41,064 bases of DNA from Streptomyces altiplanensis. GTDB taxonomy: Bacteria; Actinomycetota; Actinomycetes; Streptomycetales; Streptomycetaceae. The notes beneath the pieces were generated by a model. It worked only from the letters and a program-made list of their open reading frames with translations. It did not search any database and was not told the origin of the DNA. Positions 1-8,425 of the stretch are shown here, one piece after another; positions within the stretch are counted from its first letter, which is position 1; each line of letters opens with the position of its first letter. The translations under genes were made by a program, and so were the position numbers. The stretch spans positions 1 to 41,064 of the forward strand of contig RHMC01000053.1 of assembly GCA_003719395.1 (NCBI GenBank), in the 5' to 3' direction.

Positions 1-41
1 CGAGGGCGGGGGCGGGCGCGGAGGCCGGGTACTCCTTCGCG

Positions 42-470
42 TCACCCACGCCCGGAAGGCGGCGTGCGCGGCCAGCACGGGCTGTTGCGCGCGTCCTCCA
101 CGCGCCGCGTGAACCACACGACCTTGCCGTCTGCGGTACCGCAGGTGCCCCAGCTGTCGCACAGGGCCGCGACAATGGCCAGACCGCCTCCGCCGGCGGA
201 CACCAGGCGCGGCATCGGAGGGCCGTTGTCGGCCACCGAAGCCGTCAGGTGCCTGCCGGTCCAGCGCAGTTCGACCACGCACCGGCTGTCGTCGCCGACA
301 TGCCGGTGAACGTTGGCCAGAAGTTCCTCGACACCCCTGCACACGGGCTGGATGTGCAGCTCGAGATTCCAGTACCGCAGGTGTGCGGCAACGATGCGCC
401 GGATCTGCGAGACGCGCTCCGCCGATACGTGCAGTTCGACCGCGTAATACCGGTCGGTGGAAAGTGTCAT
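42..470 (-). CDS. ATP-binding anti-sigma regulatory factor (HATPase_c, RsbW-like)
   Basis: A 142-residue stand-alone GHKL/HATPase domain of the RsbW/SpoIIAB serine-kinase type. The N box is visible as VEELLANVHRHV, and the ATP-lid region as VADNGPPMP followed by the glycine-rich GGGGLAIVAAL. Such proteins usually bind a sigma factor or an anti-anti-sigma partner in the cytoplasm; Streptomyces encodes dozens, and most partners are unknown. The ATG at 470 is preceded by GAGGAG about 8 bases upstream, which supports this start. No sigma or antagonist gene is adjacent, so the partner cannot be named. The open frame is intact. Confidence 0.85.
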   Translation of the reverse strand: MTLSTDRYYAVELHVSAERVSQIRRIVAAHLRYWNLELHIQPVCRGVEELLANVHRHVGDDSRCVVELRWTGRHLTASVADNGPPMPRLVSAGGGGLAIVAALCDSWGTCGTADGKVVWFTRRVEDARNSPCWPRTPPSGRG

Positions 471-620
471 GGCCGTGGCTCCTCACCGCGAGGCTCACAT
501 GCTTCACCTCGTTGCAGCAACGACCCCCGAACACGAAGAGTGAGCGATAGTCACCTTTGGGTCAGGGCCATCCTGACCCCCGGAAGGGGGAGCCGCAACC
601 GGTGCGGCCCGGCGCCGCCG

Positions 621-641
621 ACTTGCGAAACAGTCGCAAGT
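621..641 (+). terminator. Hairpin plus T-run in the leader of the downstream gene
   Basis: Perfect 8-base inverted repeat ACTTGCGA / TCGCAAGT with a 5-base loop, followed at once by GGGGTTTTTT on the + strand. This is a textbook intrinsic terminator shape, with a T-run that is rare in Streptomyces. It lies between two divergent genes, so no upstream + strand gene is present for it to end. It could be a transcription attenuator for the gene starting at 703, or a relic. Confidence 0.55.
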
Positions 642-702
642 GGGGTTTTTTCGAAAGAAATGGATGCGGTTTCCGTCTCCCCTGGTTTGGGGGTGAACCA
701 CC

Positions 703-2002
703 GTGCTGTTCACCGACCGCGTCGACGCGGGACGGCGTCTCGCCCTGGCCCTGCGGCACCTGAAGGCGGAAGGACCCGTCGTACTGGGCCTGCCCCGGGG
801 CGGGGTTCCGGTGGCCTTCGAGGTGGCACGGACGCTCGGCGCACCCCTCGATGTGGTCGTCGTACGCAAACTCGGAGTCCCGTACCACCGTGAGCTGGGT
901 TTCGGCGCCATCGGCGAGGGCGGGGCCCGGGTCATCAGCGACGACATCGTCCGCCGCAGCGGTCTCCGGGAGGAGGCCCTCGTGGCGGTCGAACGCGCCG
1001 AGGAGGCGGAACTGGAACGGCGGGCACGGCGGTTCCGCGGCGACCGGCCGCGGCGCGCTCCACGGGCGGACGGCCGTCGTGGTCGACGACGGGATCGCGA
1101 CCGGTGCCACGGCGGCGGCCGCCTGCGAGGTCGTACGGGCACAGGGCGCGGCCCGCGTGGTACTGGCCGCGCCGGTGGCGGCACCCGACGCGGTCGCCCG
1201 GCTGAGCACGAGGCGGACGACGTCGTGTGCCTGTCCGTGCCGCAGATGTTCCGTGCTGTCGGCGAGTGGTACGAGAACTTCACCCAGACCTCCGACGAAG
1301 AGGTCGTCGCGCAGCTGGCACAGGCGGCGCAGGCCCGGGGAAAGGCCGCGGAGGGGGCCGAGGAGGTCGAGGTGGACGCCGGCGGGGTCCGGCTGTCCGG
1401 GGACCTCGCCCTGCCGGGGGGTGCCGGGGCAGTCGTGATGTTCGCCCACGGCTCCGGCAGCAGCCGCCACAGCCCGCGCAACCGGTCGGTGGCGGCGGCC
1501 TTGAACCGGGCGGGCCTGGGCACCCTGCTGTTCGACCTGCTCACGCCCGCGGAGGAAGCCGACCGGGCGAACGTCTTCGACATCGAAACCCTGGCCGGCA
1601 GGCTCGGGGACGCCACCCGCTGGCTGCACCGCCGCGTGTCCGTCCCGATCGGCTACTTCGGGGCGAGCACCGGGGCCGCGGCAGCGCTGCGGGCCGCTGC
1701 GTCCGCCGGTACGGACACCGGCACGGAGGTCGGCGCCGTGGTCTCACGCGGCGGCCGGCCCGACCTCGCGGGGCCGCGACTGGGTGACGTACGGGCGCCC
1801 ACCCTGCTCATCGTGGGCAGCCGGGACACTCTGGTACTCGATCTCAACCAGCGGGCCCAGGCAAAGCTGCGCTGCGAGAACCGCCTGGAGATCGTCCCGG
1901 GCGCCACGCATCTCTTCGAGGAACCGGGGACGTTGGCCAGGTCGCCGACCTGGCCCGGTACTGGTTCGCCCGGCACCTGGGCCGTCGGCACGCGCCGAGT
2001 AG
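703..2002 (+). CDS. Phosphoribosyltransferase / dienelactone-hydrolase-like fusion protein (frameshifted)
   Basis: The N-terminal half is a type I phosphoribosyltransferase domain: it opens with LFTDRVDAGRRLALAL, and the PRPP-binding loop is VVVDDGIATGATAAAA. The C-terminal half is an alpha/beta-hydrolase of the dienelactone hydrolase type: FAHGSGSSRHS near the oxyanion region, nucleophile elbow GYFGASTGA, acid region IVGSRDTLV, catalytic histidine in PGATHLFEEP. This two-domain fusion is known in actinobacteria, but its substrate is not. The reading frame shifts near 1055, shifts back near 1205, and shifts again near 1935. The end at 2002 assumes one further small shift, giving the ending PSARAE. 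The start is GTG 703 behind GGGGGTG. Both halves keep their catalytic motifs, so sequence errors are likelier than decay. Confidence 0.7.
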
Positions 2003-2359
2003 CCGGAGGCCACCGCGTCGGCACGGCGGCTCTGCCGGCTCGGCGCCGCGCATCGGTTTGCCCTGCGCCGAGCGGCCGGGACGGCCGCCGCCCCGGTGGG
2101 CACCCTCGCGGCCGCTCCACCGGGTGGGCCGGTGGAGCGGCGTGCCGGACACCCGCACGGCGGCCGTGCGCCTCATGGAGCAGTTCGGCCCAGCACCCTC
2201 GTTCGGGGCCGCACGGATGCACACGGGACCGGTCCCGCAGACCGACCGCTCCGGGCTGTTCGGCGTCACGAGCCTCGGACTGGGCCGACGGCGCGCGGAG
2301 GGATCGTACGGCCGGTTCTCCGCTCTCCGCGGACAGCTTCTGTCAGGCGGCTTCCGCCG
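2003..2359. other. Gene-free stretch between convergent genes
   Basis: About 357 bases with no protein I can recognise on either strand. Apart from one strong hairpin (2112-2140), nothing stands out. If the upstream hydrolase carries a further frameshift, its tail could extend into this stretch. Confidence 0.4.
2112..2140. terminator. Bidirectional hairpin terminator
   Basis: Perfect 12-base inverted repeat CCGCTCCACCGG / CCGGTGGAGCGG with a 5-base loop, between a gene on the + strand ending near 2002 and one on the - strand ending at 2360. No T-run, as usual for Streptomyces terminators. Confidence 0.6.
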
Positions 2360-3492
2360 TCATGAACGGCGACTCCCGTCCGGGCGAGCACGGCCGGCCC
2401 CTGGGGTGGTCCCCTCCGCCGCGGCAGCCGCGTGGCAGGCGCCCCGGCCGTCGGCGCGCGCCACGATCCGGCCCCCTGCGACACGGACGGCGGCCTCGGT
2501 GCCGTCGCTGACCGCCGGTACCCCGGCCGCCTCGGCGAGGGCGCCCGACACGTCGTGCACCACCTGGAGCCCCGGCCACGCCGACGGCGGGAACGCCTGG
2601 CGCAGGCAGCCGGACAGCCCGGCGACGGCCAGCGTGCCAGTGGTGCCAGTTCGGCCGGTTCACCGGTGACCAGGACGGCGGTGACCGTGGCCCCCGGCGG
2701 TGCGGCCCGTACCGCTTCCTCGGCGGCTTCGAGCCGGTGCAGCCCGAGAATCGCCACCACGCCGTCGTCCGCCAGCCGCGCCGGCCCGCCGCGTACGGCG
2801 TCCGTCGCGGGCGGCGGGGACCACGGCTCGTCGGCCGGGCGTGCCTGCGGGATGTAGGGGAGGTGCGGCGGGGGCCACGTGTCGTCGAGAGCGAGGTCCG
2901 CCAGCCGCTCGCAGGCGCTGACGATGTTGAAGGGCTCGATGAAACCGGGGGCCGCGTCGGCCATCTGACTCGCGCCGTGCAGCGTCGTGAGGACGGCCTC
3001 CGCGACGCGCACCAGGCGGCCGGGCGGTGCATCGGGCCGCCGCAGTCCCTCCAGAGCCAGCCCGAGCAGGACCGCGTCCAGCTTCATCAGCTGGGCGAAC
3101 GGCCGCCGGATCCGCTCCTCGGAGAGGACCTCGGACATCAGGTGCCTGCCCAGCCGGGGCGCTCCGTGCCGATCGCCGCTGCCGGTGCCGGCGAGCGGCA
3201 GTCCGGCGACCCAGGCGCGGGCGAGCGCGCCGAGCACCTCGGGGCGGGTGCGGCCCGGCGCGGGGTGCGGGGGCGCGGGTACGTGTTCGGCGAGGTCGGC
3301 CAGGACCGCGAAGTACAGCGCCCGCTTGCCGGGGAAGTTGGAGTACACCGCGCCACGGGTCAGCCCGGCGCGCTCGGCGATGGCGTCCACTTTGGCTGCC
3401 GGGAAGCCCCGTTCGGCGAACTCGTTCCTCGCCGCTTCGAGCACCCTGGCGCGGTTGTGCTCCTGCAGCTCCGCCCTGCTGAGCCGGCCCAT
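2360..3492 (-). CDS. TetR-family regulator with extra C-terminal domain (one frameshift)
   Basis: Residues 1-60 form a standard TetR helix-turn-helix (VDAIAERAGLTRGAVYSNFP), followed by an all-helical ligand domain to about residue 200. Unusually, about 150 more residues follow: a proline-rich linker (PHLPYIPQARPADEPWSPPP), then an alternating strand/helix segment beginning DDGVVAILGLHRLEAAEEAV and ending in AVRVAGGRIVARADG. The spacing is reminiscent of a thioredoxin/peroxiredoxin-like fold, but no catalytic cysteine pair is evident. The frame shifts near 2640; the remainder (VVHDVSGALAEAAGVPAVSD) resumes in the next frame and stops at 2360. ATG 3492 is preferred over GTG 3501 because AGTGAGGA lies just upstream. 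Divergent from clpX, whose expression it may control. Confidence 0.8.
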
Positions 3493-3554
3493 GGTCCTCA
3501 CTTGCCTGCGCGTTGCCGTCCGTGTCGGTTCAAGATACCGTTACCATCCAGATG

Positions 3555-3564
3555 ATGACGTCAT
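3555..3564. promoter_or_regulatory. Candidate TetR operator
   Basis: Perfect 10-base palindrome ATGACGTCAT in the short gap between the divergent tetR-like gene and clpX, in locally AT-richer sequence that also contains GATACCGTTACCATC. The position suits control of both genes. This is inference from symmetry and position only. Confidence 0.4.
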
Positions 3565-3603
3565 ATGGTTTCAGCATTCGACGAGAGCGAGGGATGTTTC
3601 CGA

Positions 3604-4902
3604 GTGGCACGCATCGGTGACAGCGGCGACCTGCTGAAGTGCACGTTCTGCGGGAAGAGCCAGAAGCAGGTCAAGAAGCTCATCGCGGGCCCCGGCGGGA
3701 TCTGCATCTGCGACGAATGCGTCGGTCTCTGCAATGAACTCATCGCGGAGGACCTGGACGGGGCCGCCGGAGGCGGTGGGCCGAAAGAGCTGCCGGCACC
3801 CCGGGAGATCCACGCCTTCCTCGACCAGTACGTCGTCGGGCAGAACGACGCCAAGAAGGCGCTCGCGGTGGCGGTCCACAACCACTACAAGCGCATCGGC
3901 GCGGCGGTCGGCGGACCGGAGGAGACCGAACTCGGCAAGTCCAACATCCTGCTGATCGGCCCGACCGGATGCGGCAAGACGTACCTCGTCCAGACCCTCG
4001 CCCGGATGCTCGACGTCCCGTTCGCGATCGCCGACGCGACAGCGCTGACGGAGGCCGGGTACGTCGGCGAGGACGTCGAGAACATCCTGCTGAAGCTGAT
4101 CCGGGCCGCCGACTTCGACGTCAGGAAGGCCGAGACCGGGATCATCTACATCGACGAGATCGACAAGATCGCCCGGAAGAGCGAGAACAACCCGTCGATC
4201 ACGCGCGACGTGAGCGGTGAGGGCGTACAGCAGGCGCTCCTGAAGATCCTGGAGGGCACGGTCGCGAGCGTGCCGCCGCAGGGCGGCCGCAAACATCCGC
4301 AGCAGGAGTTCATCCCCTTCGACACGAGCAACGTGCTGTTCATCGTCGGCGGCGCGTTCGCCGGTCTGGAGCGGATCATCGAGCAGCGGGCCGGCCACCG
4401 GGGCATCGGGTTCGGCGCCCCGGTCCGTACCACCGGGAAGGACCGGGAGGGGGAGGACCCCTTCGCCGGCGTCATGCCCCAGGACCTGCTGGAGTTCGGA
4501 CTGATCCCGGAGATCGTCGGCCGGCTCCCGATGGTGTCGGTCGTGCAGCCGCTGGACCGGGCGGCGTTGGTACGGATCCTCACCGAGCCGCGCCACGCGC
4601 TGATCCAGCAGTACCGGCGACTGTTCGAAATCGACGGCGTGGAGCTGGAGTTCACCGAGGACGCTCTCGGCGCGATCGCCGACCAGGCGCTGCTGCGCCG
4701 TACCGGCGCCCGGGCGGCGCGCACCGTCCTCGAAGAGATCCTGCTCAACGTGATGTACGAGGTGCCGAGCCGGGACGACGTGGCCCGTGTCGTGGTGGAC
4801 CGCGAGACCGTACTCGGCCATGTCGCCCCGGCGCTGGTGCCTCGCGCGCGGCCCGGCCACGAACCGGGCCGGGAACCGGACCGCCGCGACCGGACCGCCT
4901 GA
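3604..4902 (+). CDS. clpX: ClpX, ATP-dependent unfoldase (stand-alone copy)
   Basis: 432 residues, full length. ClpX is an AAA+ unfoldase that feeds substrates into the ClpP protease. Visible features: zinc-binding domain C13-X2-C16 ... C36-X2-C39; Walker A GPTGCGKT (119-126; Cys replaces the usual Ser); pore loop GYVGEDVE; Walker B IIYIDEID; RKH loop GRKHPQQE; ClpP-docking IGF loop RGIGFGAPV; sensor 2 RRTGARAARTV. GTG 3604 is chosen because it gives the family N-terminus (ARIGDSGDLLKC); an in-frame ATG at 3565 would add 13 unrelated residues. The usual Streptomyces clpX lies beside tig and clpP genes; neither is here, and a TetR gene is divergent, so this is probably a second copy. The C-terminal tail (GHEPGREPDRRDRTA) is low-complexity and atypical. 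Confidence 0.93.
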   Translation: MARIGDSGDLLKCTFCGKSQKQVKKLIAGPGGICICDECVGLCNELIAEDLDGAAGGGGPKELPAPREIHAFLDQYVVGQNDAKKALAVAVHNHYKRIGAAVGGPEETELGKSNILLIGPTGCGKTYLVQTLARMLDVPFAIADATALTEAGYVGEDVENILLKLIRAADFDVRKAETGIIYIDEIDKIARKSENNPSITRDVSGEGVQQALLKILEGTVASVPPQGGRKHPQQEFIPFDTSNVLFIVGGAFAGLERIIEQRAGHRGIGFGAPVRTTGKDREGEDPFAGVMPQDLLEFGLIPEIVGRLPMVSVVQPLDRAALVRILTEPRHALIQQYRRLFEIDGVELEFTEDALGAIADQALLRRTGARAARTVLEEILLNVMYEVPSRDDVARVVVDRETVLGHVAPALVPRARPGHEPGREPDRRDRTA

Positions 4903-4965
4903 CCGCCGGCTTGCCGGCCCGTTGGCCCATCGGTCGGCCGGTCCGCCGGTCCGCTGGTCCATGCG
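4903..4965 (+). repeat. Low-complexity CCGGTCC-rich run
   Basis: Just after the clpX stop, short imperfect repeats of CGGCCGGTCC / CGCCGGTCC / CGCTGGTCC occur in tandem. They continue the Arg/Pro/Asp-rich repetitive coding at the end of clpX, so both probably arose by local slippage. No function is inferred. Confidence 0.4.
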
Positions 4966-5083
4966 GATGAAACCGGATCCCTGCGAATGCGATGGCTGAA
5001 GCCCCGTGGAGGCGATCGGCAAGGGTGGCAGATGCTCCGTCGACACCCCGCGGCAAACCTCCAGAGAGGCAGGGCGCCCCACC

Positions 5084-5863
5084 ATGCTCAGCACCGACTT
5101 CGTCACCGGATCCCCCAACTGGCTCGACCTCGGCAGCCCCGACATCTCGGCAGCCGCCACGTTCTACGGCCAGGTCTTCGGATGGGACTTCCGGTCGGCC
5201 GGCCCCGACGCCGGTGGGTACGGCTTCTTCCAGCAGGACGGCAGGACGGTAGCCGCCCTCGGGCCGCTGACGGAGGAGGGGGCGGGTTCCGCCTGGACGG
5301 TGTACTTCCGGACGTCCGACGCCGATGCCACGGTCCGGGCGGCCGAACAGGGCGGCGGGACCGCCCGCGTGGAGCCCCTCGACGTCATGGACGCCGGACG
5401 GATGGCCTGTCTGACCGACCCGGGCGGCGCGGAGTTCGCCGTATGGCAGCCGGCCGCCGTCAAGGGGCTGGAGAAGGTCTCCGACGACAACAGCTTGTGC
5501 TGGGCCGAGCTGCACATCGGTGATCCGGCGGCCGCCCTCGGCTTCTACGGCTCGCTGTTCGGCTGGCGATCGCAGGAGTTGGAGGCGCCGGGCATGACGT
5601 ACACCGTGCTCTCCACCGCCGAAGGCGACCAGCAGGAAACGTCGTTCGGCGGCGTCGCCCCGCTCCAGAGCGAGACCGGGGAGGCGCGCTGGATTCCGTA
5701 CTTCGCCGTGGAGGACGTGGACGAGACCGTCACCAGGTGCCGGGCGAGTGGCGGATCGGTCGTCATGCCCGCCGCGGACGTCCCGGACGTGGGCAGGATC
5801 GCCTGGCTCGCCGACCCCTTCGGCGCGACCTTCGCCGTCCTCAAGCCCGCACCCCCGGCCTGA
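5084..5863 (+). CDS. Tandem VOC/glyoxalase-fold protein (CFP30B-like)
   Basis: 259 residues with two vicinal-oxygen-chelate repeats. Each has the family layout (NWLDLGSPDISAAATFYG at the start of the first; CWAELHIGDPAAALGFYGSL at the start of the second) and ends in LTDPGGAEFAVWQ or LADPFGATFAVLK. The overall arrangement matches the hydroxylase/27-30 kDa antigen (CFP30B) family common in Streptomyces and mycobacteria, whose reaction is not established. The metal ligands typical of glyoxalase I are not clearly conserved. ATG 5084 follows GAGAGGCAGGG. Convergent with the DUF2087 gene. The frame is intact. Confidence 0.85.
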   Translation: MLSTDFVTGSPNWLDLGSPDISAAATFYGQVFGWDFRSAGPDAGGYGFFQQDGRTVAALGPLTEEGAGSAWTVYFRTSDADATVRAAEQGGGTARVEPLDVMDAGRMACLTDPGGAEFAVWQPAAVKGLEKVSDDNSLCWAELHIGDPAAALGFYGSLFGWRSQELEAPGMTYTVLSTAEGDQQETSFGGVAPLQSETGEARWIPYFAVEDVDETVTRCRASGGSVVMPAADVPDVGRIAWLADPFGATFAVLKPAPPA

Positions 5864-5890
5864 CGTCCGGGTCCTGCCCCGGGGACGTCA
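5861..5890. terminator. Hairpin between convergent genes
   Basis: Inverted repeat TGACGTCC / GGACGTCA starting at the stop codon of the VOC gene, in the 34-base gap before the convergent DUF2087 gene. Likely a shared terminator. Confidence 0.5.
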
Positions 5891-5897
5891 CGACCGG

Positions 5898-6200
5898 CTA
5901 CCGGGTCCGCCGGTAGCTGCTGCCGTCCCTGGGGCGGTCCAGCAGGCCCGCCACGACCAGGTGGCGGCGCAGCGCCGAACAGTCTTCGTGCACCGTGAGC
6001 AGCGCCTCGTTGACCTCGCGCTCGCTGTACGCCCGGTCCCGCTCGAACAGCGTCTGCGCCAGGTGTACGAGCAACTGCTCGCGGCGGGCCGCCTTCCGCG
6101 GGATCGCCGTCAGCCGCCCCCGGGAGAAAAGGGCGGCCACCCCGGCCGCTCCGGCCACCCCGGCCACCGCCTGCGAACCGCTGGTTCTGTTGTCGGACAT
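5898..6200 (-). CDS. DUF2087 domain protein
   Basis: 100 residues. The C-terminal part matches the DUF2087 pattern: GRLTAIPRKAARREQLLVHL, then RAYSEREVNEALLTVHED, then DCSALRRHLVVAGLLDR, ending in the basic YRRTR. The domain is a winged-helix-like module, often found alone or fused to ArsR/MerR-type regulators, and is presumed to bind DNA or RNA. The N-terminus is an Ala/Gly-rich segment. The start is placed at ATG 6200 (MSDNRTSG), because the longer version only adds a Pro/Arg-rich stretch. Confidence 0.75.
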   Translation of the reverse strand: MSDNRTSGSQAVAGVAGAAGVAALFSRGRLTAIPRKAARREQLLVHLAQTLFERDRAYSEREVNEALLTVHEDCSALRRHLVVAGLLDRPRDGSSYRRTR

Positions 6201-6342
6201 GACCGGCAGCCTCCCAGCCGGCCGATCACCGGGCAACCCGTTTTCACGACGGGTGCCCGCTCCCGGCGGCCGGCCGGCGGGACTACCGCGTCGAGGCCGG
6301 CGCGTCGTCGTGGCCCGCCCGCTCGAACCGGGATCCGCGTGC

Positions 6343-7770
6343 TCAGCCCCGGTACGTCTCCAGAAGCCGCAGCCACACCTCGCTGATCGTCGGATACGCC
6401 GGGACCGCGTGCCACAGGCGGGCGATCGGGACCTCCCCCGCCACCGCCACCGTGGCCGAGTGCAGCAGCTCGGCCACCCCCGGGCCCACGAAGGTGGCGC
6501 CGAGTACGGTCTCGCGGTCCAGGTCGACGACCATGCGGGCGCGGCCCCGGTAGCCGTCGGCGTACAGGCCGGCGCCCGATACCGACGCCATGTCGTAGTC
6601 GACGGCCCGCACCCGGTGCCCCGCCGCCTCGGCCTGGGCGAGCGTGAGGCCGACCGCCGCCGCCTCGGGGTCGGTGAAGACGACCTGGGGTACGGCGGCG
6701 TGGTCGGCGGTGGCGGAGTGGGCGCCCCAGCGTGCGGTGTCCAGGGGCTTGCCGTGGGCCCTGGCGGCGATGGCGTCGCCCGCGACGCGTGCCTGGTACT
6801 TGCCCTCGTGGGTCATCAGCGCCCGGTGGTTGACGTCCCCCACGGCGTACAGCCAGTCGCTGCCCTCCACCCGGCAGCTGTCGTCGACCGTCAGCCAGGA
6901 GCCGGGCTTCAGTCCGACCGTGTCCAGGCCGATGTCGTCGGTGCGCGGGGCGCGGCCGGTGGCGAAGAGGATCTCGTCGGCCTCGATCCGTTCGCCGTCG
7001 TCGAGTACGGCGGTGACCGGGCCGTCGCCGCCGTCGCGCTCGACGGCGGCGACGGAGGTCCCGGTCCGTACGGTCGCGCCCGCTTCCGTCCAGCGCCTCG
7101 GCGACCAGCTCGCCGCGAAGGGCTCCATGTTCGCCAGCAGGCCCTTTCCGCGTACGAGCACGGTGACCCGGGAGCCGAGCGCCTGCCAGACCGTGGCCAT
7201 CTCCACGGCGACCACTCCCCCGCCGACGATCACGAGCCGGTCGGGCACCTTGCCGGCGCTGGTCGCCTCGCGGCTGGTCCAGGGGTTCGCGCCGGCCAGT
7301 CCCGGCAGGTCGGGGACGAGGGCCCGGCTTCCGGTGCACACCGCCACCGCGTGCCGCGCCGTGAGGGTGTACCGCTCGCCCGAGGGTGGCTCGACGGTCA
7401 CCTGCCGGGGGCCCGCGAGCCGGCCCCTGCCTCGGTGGATGTCCGCTCCGACCGACTCCAGCCAGCCCACCTGGCCGTCGTCCTTCCAGTTCGACGCGTA
7501 GTAGTCGCGGTGGGCGAGCACCTCGGCGACGTCGAGGGGGCCCTGCACCGCCTGGCGCAGCCCCGGGACGCGGCGCGCGTCGGCGCGTGCGGTCACCGGG
7601 CGCAGCAGCGCCTTGCTGGGCATGCACGCCCAGTAGGAGCATTCGCCGCCGATCAGTTCGTTCTCCACCACCGCTGTGCTCAGCCCGGCCGCCCGGGCAC
7701 GGTCCGCGACGTTCTCGCCGACGGGTCCGGCTCCGACCACCACGACGTCGTACTCCGCTGCATTCGTCAT
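6343..7770 (-). CDS. FAD-dependent pyridine nucleotide-disulfide oxidoreductase (mercuric/dihydrolipoamide reductase-like)
   Basis: About 475 residues. Features in order: FAD-binding VVVVGAGPVGENVA; redox-active GGECSYWACMPSK (Cys-X4-Cys); NAD(P)-binding VIVGGGVVAVEMA; second FAD motif YAVGDVN; dimer-domain motif HAVPAYPTISE with the family His and Glu. It should reduce a disulfide or similar acceptor in the cytoplasm; the substrate cannot be read from the sequence, and no lipoyl gene is nearby. Thioredoxin is divergent 116 bases away. A compensating pair of shifts garbles about 14 residues around 7085-7125; the alternate frame reads GELVAEAL, as the family expects. ATG 7770 (MTNAAEYDVVVVGAG) is preferred over upstream starts. 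Confidence 0.85.
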   Translation of the reverse strand: MTNAAEYDVVVVGAGPVGENVADRARAAGLSTAVVENELIGGECSYWACMPSKALLRPVTARADARRVPGLRQAVQGPLDVAEVLAHRDYYASNWKDDGQVGWLESVGADIHRGRGRLAGPRQVTVEPPSGERYTLTARHAVAVCTGSRALVPDLPGLAGANPWTSREATSAGKVPDRLVIVGGGVVAVEMATVWQALGSRVTVLVRGKGLLANMEPFAASWSPRRWTEAGATVRTGTSVAAVERDGGDGPVTAVLDDGERIEADEILFATGRAPRTDDIGLDTVGLKPGSWLTVDDSCRVEGSDWLYAVGDVNHRALMTHEGKYQARVAGDAIAARAHGKPLDTARWGAHSATADHAAVPQVVFTDPEAAAVGLTLAQAEAAGHRVRAVDYDMASVSGAGLYADGYRGRARMVVDLDRETVLGATFVGPGVAELLHSATVAVAGEVPIARLWHAVPAYPTISEVWLRLLETYRG

Positions 7771-7886
7771 AGGCGCAGTCTGGTGCGAGGTGTGCGCCGT
7801 GGCCAGCCGGGCAGGCGGAATACGGCGAACCCGCATGCCGTTGTGCGGGACGGCTTCGCCCGCTACGCCAGGAAGAGGAGCACACC

Positions 7887-8282
7887 ATGTCCACCGTCGA
7901 GCTCACCAAGGAAAACTTCGATCAGGTCGTGAGCGAGAACGACTTCATCCTCATCGACTTCTGGGCTTCCTGGTGCGGTCCCTGCCGGCAGTTCGCGCCC
8001 GTCTTCGAGAGTGCGTCCGAGCGCCACGAGGACCTTGTGTTCGCCAAGGTCGACACGGAGGCCCAGCAGGAACTGGCCGCGGCCTTCGAGATCCGCTCGA
8101 TCCCGACCCTGATGATCGTGCGCGAGAACGTGGCGGTGTTCGCCCAGCCCGGCGCGCTGCCCGAGGCGGCGCTCGAGGACGTGATCGGGCAGGCCCGCAA
8201 GCTCGACATGGACGAGGTCCGCAAGTCCGTCGAGGACGCGAAGCAGGCACAGGGCGAGCAGGGCGCGCAGGAAGCGGGCTGA
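7887..8282 (+). CDS. trxA: Thioredoxin
   Basis: 131 residues, intact. Thioredoxin fold with active site W29-C30-G-P-C33 in FWASWCGPCRQF and the cis-proline loop RSIPTLMIVREN. Acts as a cytoplasmic disulfide reductant. It is longer than the usual 105-110 residues because of a charged, Gln/Glu/Ala-rich tail after residue 110. GGAAGAGGAG before ATG 7887 is a strong ribosome site. It is one of several thioredoxins expected in Streptomyces, so the symbol denotes the family. Its divergent neighbour is a flavin disulfide reductase that could be functionally linked. Confidence 0.92.
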   Translation: MSTVELTKENFDQVVSENDFILIDFWASWCGPCRQFAPVFESASERHEDLVFAKVDTEAQQELAAAFEIRSIPTLMIVRENVAVFAQPGALPEAALEDVIGQARKLDMDEVRKSVEDAKQAQGEQGAQEAG

Positions 8283-8293
8283 GACGTGGCAGA

Positions 8294-8342
8294 GCACGGG
8301 GAAGGGCCCGGCCGGAATGTGCGGCCGGGCCCTTCCCCGTGC
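8294..8342 (+). terminator. Strong hairpin terminator of thioredoxin gene
   Basis: Perfect 21-base inverted repeat starting GCACGGGGAAGGG (8294-8314) and its complement (8322-8342) with a 7-base loop, 11 bases after the thioredoxin stop codon. No T-run, typical of Streptomyces. Confidence 0.85.
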
Positions 8343-8425
8343 GGGTGCGGGGCGGGGCGGGGTGCTCCTCGGCCGTGTTTTAGAAGTGGTTCCAGTGTCT
8401 CGCCTCGTGCCGTGATGATCTCGGT

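Noticed and set aside
5995..7932. Long + strand open frame opposite the flavin reductase
   Set aside because: Shadow of the real - strand gene; no recognisable domains, and composition typical of antisense frames.
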